From positions 65,574,326-65,638,325 of the forward strand of contig NC_134830.1 of the NCBI RefSeq assembly GCF_004210375.1: a stretch of DNA of 64,000 nucleotides, written 5' to 3'. The translations under genes and the position numbers were made by a program. This document shows positions 50,656 through 62,600 of this stretch, piece by piece; position 1 is the first letter of the stretch, and every line of letters begins with the position of its first letter. This DNA is from Tachypleus tridentatus (taxonomy: Eukaryota > Arthropoda > Merostomata > Xiphosura > Limulidae). The notes under the pieces were generated by a model. That model saw only the letters and a list, made by a program, of their open reading frames with translations, was not told the DNA's origin and did not search any database.

Positions 50656-51789
50656 TGATAATAGTTTTTTATTTGTATATTTAATTTATATAACACACGT
50701 CTTGTATTTCCTTACAATTTCTATCTGAAACCCTTATTAGTAATTCATTTCTCTAATTAATATATTATGTGGTATCTAATCGCCCTGAAAAGAATGTTTA
50801 TTTAAATATCTAGATAATATACAAATATTTCATTTTCAGCTTTTGTAATTGATTTGTTGTTGGTAAGTTTAAGAGATATGTGTAAATAGTTATGCTTAAC
50901 TATTATTTTTCTTACCTTGCTGTAGATATTTTACAGATCCCTCTCTATACCTTCAATTTGATCAGAAGGAAAATTAATCAGAATAGGTTCGATAAGTAAT
51001 GTTCTTATATTAGAAAAAACAAATGTTTAATACAATGTTGGAAATTTGAGAAATTTTAATTTTAAAACATTTTTCTATCAAAATGTTATCATACTGATTT
51101 ACCACGTCTTTTGTGGCTGAAAGGCGAACTCTCTACACTCTGATAATACATAGACATCTTCTGGTGCCACTATAAAAGTATAACATCAACGTCTCTACTC
51201 ATTTCCTGAGACAGCCACGCAATACGGCAACTCAAATGTGGGACTAACTACTGAGACCCATATATTGGAAAAAAGCTCTATAACAAAAATATAAATCTAA
51301 GCTAACATTTTATACGGTACTGTCACAAACACAAATATAAATTAAGCATATGACTTTATATTGGGGATTATACACCACTGTACAAATGTATATTTCAAAT
51401 AACCAAGTTAAGAAAATAAACAAAACTTTATATTTATTCTTGATTTTATAAATAAAAGCCAATAGAAAATGATATCAGATGATGTAAAGCATATGTTGCA
51501 TCCAATTTGTTAGTGGTTTTATTTGTATATTTAAAATATAATATTACATTTTTATATAATGGTTCACTCATTGTCTTGGAGAGTATCTAAAGCTACGATA
51601 AGTTTACGTTTACTCTGTAAAAATTAAGGAATCTCTATTGTTAAATCAAACTTGTGACACCAGGGGACCGTTCACATTTTGAAGTTAAAAGTAAAGTCAA
51701 ATTAAATACTGTTTTAAAAGAAGGTATGGTGGAGTTTAAATAAAATGAAGATACTTTTATTGAAGTTATTTTCTTTATTTATATTTTAT

Positions 51790-52020
51790 TATAGATTATT
51801 CTCAGCTGCGATTGGTATTGTGACTGCTCCTACAAATGACCAATTGAATAAAATCTATTGTATTATTACGTAACCACTCTATGTATTTAACATGTACAGA
51901 AAGCAACATTCTTCTTTTTTCGAATTGTAGGGCTGGTCTTCTAAATTGGCCTTATGAATCATTCGGACCAATCTTGAAGGAGAATCAGTGATTTTGGCGT
52001 GGAAAAGAGTAGAACTGGTG
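51790..52020. other. About 230 bp insertion private to unit C
   Basis: Interrupts the alignment with unit A at about 3,050. Contains GGGCTGGTCTTCTAAATTGG and GGAGAATCAGTGATTTTGGC; family not recognised. Confidence 0.45.
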
Positions 52021-53201
52021 AATTCTCATTCGTTGTTTTAAACATACAGAATACCAATATACTTCATTAAGTATTTTGAATTTTAATCTGTTTCATTATA
52101 GTATAATATTTTTTTTAACTATGCACGCGTCTTCTAAAAATATATCAGTTGTGATTCTTGATTTACTTGTCTGTTTACAAATTGTACTTTGGTATAATAA
52201 AAATACACATCCCTAGGATCATTTCATGATCTGTCATCATACCTACTAGCAGACTGAATGAAACAGAATAACAAATTGATCTTTATTATCGATTAGTGAT
52301 CAGTGGACGTTCCTTACTCAATTAACTACAGACTGGCTCACTAGCCGACAACTTATATAAAATCAGTTTTTATTTGTAGAAAAGGGAAATTCAGTCTTAT
52401 TCTCTTGTCTCACTGTACTATTAACGTAGGTCAGGGACGGCACTGCGAGAAATGTAAACGTAACTTTCACTTTTATCTCTAATGCACACTTTACAAAAAC
52501 AATGAAATCCCTTAGAATATTGCGCTTATATTTTGAAAAATTTTACTGTCTGTCAACTGTTTATGACGTTACGTCATAGTTATTATTTCCAAGCCAAATA
52601 TGTACTAGTTTCTAAGAGCAAATGCTCACTCAAAGTGTCACTTTGAACACAGCTGTTGTTTCTGTAGGCGCTTGCAAAACATGTACGTGATTATCATCTA
52701 CTTCGTTCCACATGATATTAAGAACCACATTAATATGCAATAAGAATAAGCACAGAACTCATATTTTCCTGTTCGTTACACATTCACTGCTACGTTGGGA
52801 AGCTTACGTTGCAAGTATACATAGTCACAAATCTTTAGTTATTGTGTTTTGAATTTTTAGTTCTTATTCTTTACAACTTGTCAAAAGATGTGTGCTTGTT
52901 TCGCTATTCTATGAATTCTCCGCATCCAATCTAACAATGTATATAACGTATATTTATGTTCCTTACTGTAGCTTAAGTGACTACCTCATTTCATTAACGA
53001 TGCAGTAATTCATAGCATAACATTATTTTACTAAAAACATTGATTGCGTGTATAACAAACTATTATATGTTTTTAGATGAAATTTAAACTAAAATAATTA
53101 TTACGTGCAAACGTTAACAAATTAATCACCTATTGAGATTAATTTTGCAGTTACGTTGTCATTTTGACTGGGATGAATATTTGACTTCTTCGTTTTTCCA
53201 A

Positions 53202-53609
53202 ATGATGACGTCATTTTCCGTGTCAGCAGCATATGAAACTGTATCGGAATATTCTGAAATCGGCTATTCATCTTCGGGACCAGAAAAGAAAGAAACTATT
53301 CCTTCAGCAACTTATGAGAACAAGCTTAACCCATTGGAATCGAATACTTCCGAAAGAAATGTTCAAAAAACTGACATACTGAAACTTAACTCTTATACTA
53401 ATTATGAAAATTCGGAAAGTTTGTATGATCAAGATGAAAACTATTTGTCTGATCAATCACAATCATCTCCTTTAATAAGCCACGATCTTGGAAACGAACG
53501 CAAGCGCTGGATTACGAAACGTCAGGCTCTAGTTTTCTCCCAAATCAGTTTCGCTTTCATCTGTCAAGCCAGTTGTGACGCTTTTGTTTTCTCTTTCTTC
53601 CCTAAAGAG
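53202..53609 (+). CDS. Copy C coding exon 1
   Basis: 136 codons, phase 0 at the end, donor GTACTT. It encodes the cytosolic N-terminus and TM1, ending FSFFPKE. The hydrophilic lead (about 95 residues) is longer than I recall for vertebrate SLC18B1. Confidence 0.82.
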
Positions 53610-56600
53610 GTACTTGTGTTTTTCTTCATTTCTAATTAAACTGATAGAGATAAAGTAAACAATTCAGACAACTAAATCAAAAACAAAAATGTCAAACATG
53701 ATGAAAACACAAAATAGGATAAAACTAGAAATAAGGTTATGTGTAACAGAAAAAGGGAAAAATGTGCAGAAATATATTATACACAGCAGTAATGACAAGC
53801 TACAAATTATATTTAACCTCTATTAGTAATTCTCAAGAATGCAATAAAAATGTAACTTAAGATAAATAGCAATTAGAATAGCTCGTGCAAATAATATTAT
53901 TCAAAAACACGATTTATTGCTTGACAAACCTGATATTTAAGCGTTATAAGTCCGTAAACTTTCACACCATAAAACAAAATGGTTTGTTAGATTGTTGTCG
54001 TTGTTGATTATTTTCGCGCAAATCTACACGAGATATATTAAAGCTAGCCGTCCCTAAATCAATAATATAAGACAAGATGGAAGGCAGATAATCATCACCA
54101 CCCACAACGAACTTTTGGACGTCTTTTTTCCCAATTAATAATGGGATTGACTCATCATTTGGTCATAGCAGGCCATTGAGACAAAAGGGAGGAAAGATAA
54201 CTGAACAATATAAGGAAAAGGGATGACACAGGTCGGGTGTTAAAATAATACGATGTCTTTAAATACAATAACTGTCACGTACTTGTATAAAGATAATATT
54301 GAAACGTAAAACGTTCTTGTCATCAATTAATACTGTAAGACAAATTATCTAAAATAGTCGTCATTAACTTCAATATAATAAATTAGAAGCATGACAGAAA
54401 ATCAGCATTGTATGCTGCTACATTTTGTCTACGATTTTTGGTTTTGCTTTTTTGTCTGAATACAAATTTAAACATAATCACAAATGAGACGATGCTGCTG
54501 AATACTATTCTCGTCCGTTTAACAACTTAACAATATTGTTGTGTAAATACGTATACGATTGTTTTTCATTTCAAACATATTCCTTCTTCTTTGTAACTTT
54601 TCTTAGTGAAATCTGAACATTTCATTTTTATGGAAATTTCAAATGTTTCCTTTATTGCCCTGCTGTAAAACTACCACTTAGTTATTAAATTAATGATTGG
54701 TGAGGTTGTTTCTGAGACCTGAGATTTGATAATATGCAAAAACGTTTCATTTTCAGGCAGAAAGAAAAAATGTAACGTCAACACAGTACGGACTTTTTTA
54801 CGGAGTGTCTTCTTTGATTAAATTTTTACTTTCTCCATTTATTTCCAAAATGGTAAGTACCATTTAAAGAATAGAAGGTAAATTAATTGTTTAAATTATT
54901 ATTTTTGTTACTGTAGAGCTCATCGAGTTAGATGGTAAACTAAGTTTTATAGCTGCAATAGATACCAATTGCAGACTGTCAGTAAAAGTAGACTAGATAA
55001 GGATAATTTTTCAATAACAGTGTATAGAAAGATATAAAACATTTTTTTACAAAAAGAGAAAAATATTAAAGTAAAAACTCAATTATTTTACTTCTGTAAA
55101 ATTTAGTGGATCTTAATAAAACAATTTCAAACATGTGATTTGTTTCATAATATAATTTATTTCGGATAAGTGTCCGATTGATTATGTTAAGTTTGTTAGA
55201 ATGTTATTACTTTAAATAACCGAAAATTTGAATATTCAATTTAGAAGTTAATTAACTGTTAATATCAATGAACTTTATGGTACTTGTAACAAGACAGTCT
55301 TTTTTAAAGAGAAATATATTTTATTATAGAAACACAAAATAGACAATATAATTTACAATAACGGTTAATATTAATAGTTATTACAAACTATTGTTTTCAA
55401 AGAATAATTTTACAAACTGACAGTCAATATCGATTCTTATATCCAGTATAGAACTGAATATTTTATCAATAATTAATCCTGGTTCACAATGTCCAAATTA
55501 ATTATGAGTTGATACTGTCGGATCTCGCAAAATTTAGCAGGCTCAGTTGTCTTTACGCCGCTCATCAGCTGATTTTTACTTGCGAGATATTTAATGTCCT
55601 CGTTGAAGTAACAACATTCTGATTAATTCACAGAAGTTGACCAGTTTACAAGCTCTATAACTGTGAATAACGGTCAATCCATAACTAGTTTTCTGATGGT
55701 CTCTTCTAGTTGAACATTCTCATGAAAAAAAAAAAAATTTATGCAGGAAAACCGTCTCCCAACTGCAATTCAACGAGAAAATTTTCTTTATATCCTTATA
55801 TTATTATTTAACAGTCGATTATTTAGACAAACATTTTGCACTTATCCTCTACGTTCTTTTGATTCATTTTCTTCTTTTAACTAAAATTTGTTTATCAAGT
55901 GTAAAAATGAAACTATATTACATTTCTTTCCCCTTATTTTGAATTACTTTTATGTACATTTTGAATCACATAATTAATTTGTTAGGTGTAATTTATCTTG
56001 TATCGTTTCTTTTTTTTCACTTTTGTAATAATACATTCATTTCTTTATTCCGATAAAGCCATAATAATTTTGTCGTTTAATTTATAACATGATTTAACAC
56101 TAATATAGTGTATTCACCTAAAATGATTTCATAATTTGAAGGAAATATCTAGTATTTTGCACCTAGTGTTGTTTATTTTTATAAGTAACTATGGTCAAAT
56201 ACATCATAGGTGAAGTTTCGTTATTGACATTATACAGTTCAACGAATTAATTCAGTAAATTAAATAATTTCTATCAATTGGTTACAGAATCACGGATTTC
56301 TAATTGTCTGGTTAATAAGCTGTATATTTTTATAAGGTAAACAAATAATGATAAGTTGTTAATAGTGAATTTCAAACAGAACCAGAAAAATAGGGAATGT
56401 TCCGTACCGGATGATTATTATCTCATCAATGGATTTTAACCCAACTATTTATTGGGCAGAACTGGCGGTTCTCAAATTTTTTCAAAAGATTATCAGATGA
56501 TAAAAGTTTACCTTCATGAGTTATTTGTGATATTTTCTTACAACACTCTTTGCTTCAAATTACTTAATGTTTTAAAATTGCACCCTAATAACACTTACCC

Positions 56601-59600
56601 AGATGCACTCTGACGCTGAGAAGATGCACAGCTGTTATTCTAAATTATCTGACATAGCCAATTTCGGTGCCGTGGAGTGATTGTTTTTTTATATCACTAC
56701 TTTATTACCTTCATTAATCGATTCGTCGAATGGTTTATTGACGCCGAATATAAGAACATTCGTTTATCACAGAGAATTTTCTATAACAAAATTGATGTAT
56801 AAATCGTTACAAATGGTTAAGCGCCATATATGTAAATGTTTCTTTTAACTAAAAGTATTTTTTTTAATTTGTAGGTATCAAAGATCTCACCAAAATATTT
56901 GTTAATCTCGGGGTTATGTTTAAGCGGTTGTGCTACGATTTTTCTTGGGTAAGTTAATTTTTCACTTTTTCTTTTATCAAAATAACAATGAAGATAAATA
57001 TAGAAAGAAGAACGACTTTTATTAACAAAACATAATTTTTCATTCCTTGAATTTCGCGAAAACTACTCCAGAATTATAGGTGACATAATAAAGAAAAACT
57101 ACCAGCCAATAATTCCCTCCGCCAGTTTTTTGTTTTCTTCCAATAATATTTGAATTGAAGATCACGTTACAGCGCCTCCTCTACCATCAGAAACGACGAT
57201 CATATTTTGTTACGTGGTTTCATCAGTTTTAGAAAATCCATATGGATACTTACCAACATGATAGTTATCTACCTTCTATTATATACGATTATGAAAATGA
57301 AAATGAACAGTTCACGTACCATCCATAATCATTATAAAACTCTGTGGATGGAATGTATCACAATTGGACTTTGAATTCATTAAGCGTCTAGTACTTAGGG
57401 TGATAACACAAACATCTGTTGTTTTCATAAAAAGAATAAAAATATATGCAACGTATCTTTAAACTGAGCTGATAAATACGAAATTGGTTCTACACACATG
57501 TTATTTTAAAAGGAGACTACTATTACATGAACATGTGGTTACAGTCCTCTTGACAATTACACTTAGCTATTGTGATCAGTTTTACCAACTACAGGATCGT
57601 AGCTCAAATGTTAGAAGTGGCTGTTTTAGTTAACTGCACTCTGTCTACTCTTTCAATTTAAAATTAATGACAGAGGTGACCCACCACGTAGTTTTACACG
57701 AAAATTCTACAAAACAACAAGAAATCGCCTACGTCATAGTTTAGTGCTGCAAATTCTGCTTCTCCAAAACTTACATTTCTTCTTTAAAACAGCGAAGTTT
57801 TATGCCAACGTAATTAAATGTTATTTTAATATTCAGCTTCCGAACTGCTGTACGTAAAGCAACATGTCTAACATGGTTTTTATTTTTATCATTTCGCCTC
57901 AATCCACTTGAATGCAAAAGGTTTCGTAATTAATTAGAAATGCTTTTTATGGTATGAATTTTTGTATCTGGCTACTGTGGTAAATAATCTTTAATATTTT
58001 ATGGGAAACATTCAAATGTATCAGATTAACTAGCTTTAAAATAAGAAAGAAACAAATATAATAAAGCATATAATTTTCGAGTACACATTCTCATGTTAGT
58101 TACTTTACTAAAATTTCAACCATTTGAAAAATGTTAGTAATTGAGCAATAAAAATGTTATTTTTCGTTCAAATGTCTAAGTAAGAAAATAGTGGAAGAAA
58201 AATTGTTTTAAACTATATAAAATTGTATAAAATAACGAAAAAAAATATAAAATAATAACTCAACAATATATGAGCGTCATGCTCTCACCAAACCGTCTAA
58301 CACTGCAACAAGCGAGATGTTTTGTCATTAGTTCTGCGAGGAAAGTTCGTACGGTTTCATGTTAGGGTTACATGCAAAATATATTTTATAATCCATAATT
58401 TACTACAACATTTCAGCACTCTAACAAAGACTCCACCTGGACTTACATTTCTTGGATTATCATTTATGGGAAGGATTGTTCAGGCTATTGGATCAGTATC
58501 TCTGTTTACTCTGGGCTATGTCTTCATTGCCAACGAATTTACTAAATATCGTTCAACAGCTCTGGTAAGAATAAGTTCTTTTTAGAATCTCAAATCAATT
58601 TTTCTAAATACCCTGTATTCTCTGAATAACTGCTAGTTTGAAAAATATAGCCTCAATAGTAGTATGAAAACTTATGATTTGAGATCTTATTTGTTTAAAT
58701 TCTAATTAAATTGATCTTTGAGAAAACTGATATAAAAATATCAAGACGATGTCGGTTAATAATAAGTGATAGCTTCGAAGTTACATTTCTGTTCACAAAC
58801 TAAAGTATTTTAATTTGTAATTTTTAATATATTTTACACTTCATTTGGAGTTTCGTAAAACTAATTTTTCTATTGATATTAACATGGAACCCACAAGTTT
58901 AGCGGTGTGTTTGTGTATTTATAACCCTACAATTCGTAATTCGATACCCGTTTTTAGAAAGCGTACGTAGACTCTTTTGTAGCTTTGTGCAAAACGTAGA
59001 AAAAACATGTTTCATATACACAACACTTTAAAACATTTATATCAAAAACAATTCACCCATTTTATATACCAAACAAATCCACAATACGAATGAGAGAATA
59101 CATGCAAAATAAATATTTTTTAAAAATTAATAAAATTGAAAACGATAGTGTGAATTTATTTCTTACTTTATTTTGCACAAATGAAAATTACCAACCAGTT
59201 GTAATAATGCATTTTATAATGTAGTAACGTTGAAACAGCTGTACGTTCACTATTCGAAAGTATTTTAGAATTATACATGTATAACACTCCTGAAGTTGTT
59301 TTCATAGAGAATATTTTGCTAATTTCTGCTGCTACAACAAAACAACCACTTTGAAATGTGAAACCATAGAAAACAATTCCGTGATCGTCACTGAGACAGT
59401 TATAACTTATTTGTTTTCTCATTGATGTTGCCTTCATTAAGTAACGGATGAGAGGGAAGGAATCTTATCAAAATTACGACGACGAATCTGAAGATATTGG
59501 ATGACATCAAAAATTGAGAAATAGCTGAAAATAAGAGAATTTTCGGTTTCAAAAATTGAACTCGCGACACGAAGGTTACGAGCCTAATGCCCTAACCATT

Positions 59601-62600
59601 AGACCCATGGCTTGACTCGACACATATTGTATGATAGGATTGTCTTGAACGTAATTGATATACATCTCAATGCGTATCTCATTATGATTAACAAGAGCAT
59701 CGCTTAAAGACTTAACGAACTTAATAAAAACAAACTTTCCAGACAAATATGAACCGGCATGGCCAGGTGGTTAAGGCATTCGACTCGTAATCAGAGGGTC
59801 GCGAGCACGAATCCCTGGCACACCAAAGGATGCTCGCTCTTTCAGCCGTAGAGGCGTTATAAAGTGATGGTCAATTCCACAATTCATTGGTAAAAGAGTA
59901 GTCCAAAAGTTAGCTGTGGATGGTGTTGACTACTGCCATTTATCTATATTCCTAAATTATTGAATATAGAACCATGTTTTACACATGTATAACACTCCTG
60001 AAGTTGTTTTCATAGAGAAAACAAGAAGTTTTTCTTTTTTCTTAACTTTGCTCAAAACTCAAATCAAACCATGCAAGACAAATATATATCATATTTAACT
60101 GAGTCACGTAATCAATCACTTAAAACTGGGTACTTTACCACGTACTGGAAAACCACTGTCGTCACAGACATAACAAAATTAAACCTCGTTCACATTGTAG
60201 ATCAATAAGCCTATTAAATTGCACGGAGAACTAATGGAGAAAATAACATACTTATATTTTATTTCAAAACATATCAAGATATCACCGACGTACAGAAGGT
60301 ACCCAACCACAAAAAAGAGCGTTGATCACTAAAAGTAAACGAAACAATATTCCAAAATCAGTGATATCGAGAAACCCACTTGTTGACAAATTTATATGTA
60401 AAAAACGGCTCGTTTGGGTTGAGAAAATATTTTACATAGAAGAGCGAACAACGTTTCGACCTTCTTCGGTCATCGTCAGTTTCACAAAGAAAGAGGTAAC
60501 TGACCGGAAGCTGACCACATGTTTGAAAGGGGTTGTGTAACGGTTCCAAAATGTTATCAAAACAATTTAAACTCAGATGTCTTGCGACTTAGTTTTCAAG
60601 CAACTCGCGTACACTCGTGTATCACAATAAGGTAATCAAGCGGTTATTTGGGACACATCATATTGGTTGAATACAAAAAAAGTTTAGACTTCTACCGACT
60701 AAGTAACATCTTTGTTATAAATCAAATAAAAACTGAAGTCATTACATTCTATTTCTCTTTGAAATAAGAAACAGAAACGAAAAATGTTTATTCTCAATAG
60801 AAGAAACACATTGATGCAGCAACTTCCAACATTAGCAGAAACACATGATTCATGTCGCACCCACCTAGCTCAGTTTTTTACATTTGTAATCATGAATATG
60901 TAGTATTTTAACCATCTATGTTTCTTCTTTCTCGTTTCAGACTCACAGCTTTAGACACTACCTGAATAGAGTATTCAGGGTTTAACTAATGAAATTGGGG
61001 TTTACTTGGGATATTCACGTCTTCCTCCCACATTAAATTTCTTTGTATAGGGTATACAGAACCCTACCAAAGAACACATATGTAAGAGTAAAAGAAATCT
61101 TAACTTAAGTTTAAAAGAAATTCGTAGCTAGAACTAATCCAAGAAAACATTGGAATATGAAATGCATAAGTAAGTTTTTTTTTTAACAATCTAAAACAAT
61201 TTTAAAAACGTAATATTTCCCTTTTAGTTATATTTCTGTTACTGACAGTCAAGAATCAAAAAAACGTAACCAAATTATGTATCATATTTGTATTTCTAAA
61301 GATATACAGTGTTAAAAGGGATGCTCATTTTAATGTCTTAACCTAAAACTACAACTGCAATAATATTGGTCTCACTATTAAAGGCCAGCAGTGAAATGTT
61401 ATTGGGTTTGGGTGTCACTCTTGGACCTGCTATTGGAGGCGCCCTCTATGAGGTAAATATGTTTCTAATACTACTTGTAAAAGAATTTAAGTTACTAAGC
61501 ATTTTCGATTTTCGTAAGCAGTAAATTTGAATGTCACTACTTGTAAGATAATTTTCGAACATCACGTTCTTTTTCGAGTTATAAAATGTGGTTTTAAAAT
61601 TGCACAGAGATCATTTTCCCCCTCTATCTAAATTATCACTAGTCAAAAATTGAAATGAAGCTCAGGTCAATCCATGAATTGAACTTTATACCATTATAAA
61701 TGTATTTATTCAACCGATACTTGTATTTAACAAGTTTAAAACAATGACATAAAATTATTCTTTATCGTATTTAATAAAGTTATTAATACTGTAAAGAATA
61801 AAACGGCAAAACATGGTAGAGAAAAGTATCCAAATCTTCCAACACTTTCACATCAATCTTTTTTAATCATTACATACATTACATATCAGTTCGTGCTTCG
61901 AGAATATGAACGGTTGACAATTGAAGTACAGAAGGAATCGAATGCATACTTACTAAATACCATGTTCTCGAGTAGCAGAAGAGTGATTAATAAAGTTATT
62001 AATAGCATAAAATAATAGAACTAAGAAAAATATTGTATGTATATGTACAAATAAACTAGTTAATTTATTTTCAATATTAGTTATTCTGGTTTTCAGGTTG
62101 GAGGTTATATGTTACCGTTTTTCCTCATTGGAGGGATTATCTTGTGTTTACCTGCAATCATGTTCTTCTTGTTACCAGACACAGGTGATATAAATTAAGC
62201 TTCGCTATCAACCTAAATTTTATTATAATTGACTCATTTATGTCACACTTCTCGGTTATGAGATTCTAAATTATGGTTGTTTGACTGAGTTAATGCAAAA
62301 GCAGGTTTATAAAGCAAACTTAATCATATTTATAAGCTGCTTAGAATCACTTTCATTTGATCGATAAGATTTAAAAATTCTCTGTTATCAATATGTTATT
62401 TCACAGTATTTTATTTACAACTTAGTCAGTTACACTAGATTTTATGTTATTCTTATGTTGGAACAGAATATGCTACTCAAGTCAACAAAGATAAAGTTTT
62501 AAAGATTTTTTTGAACCCGTCTTTTATTGTGGCAATGATAAATGTCTTAACAGCCTTCGTTATCCTGGGTTTTAATGACGCTGCCTTGGAGTCTCACGTC

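Larger units (their letters stand above)
59590..60860 (-). other. Segment inverted relative to unit A (10,770-11,990)
   Basis: Unit C counterpart, opposite orientation. It also carries a private 186 bp insertion (60,358-60,543) and a 37 bp templated duplicate (59,983-60,019). Which orientation is ancestral cannot be told from two units, because unit B lacks this region. Confidence 0.85.

Noticed and set aside
53133-53201. Upstream in-frame ATG for copy C
   Set aside because: No corresponding in-frame ATG in copy A; the double ATG at 53,202 is kept across copies A and C.
56875-56955. Exon 3 read in the longer open frame (GIKDLTKIF...)
   Set aside because: The other frame starts at the true AG border, keeps phase with exons 2 and 4 and gives a TM helix matching the family; the longer frame needs a shifted acceptor and breaks the phase.
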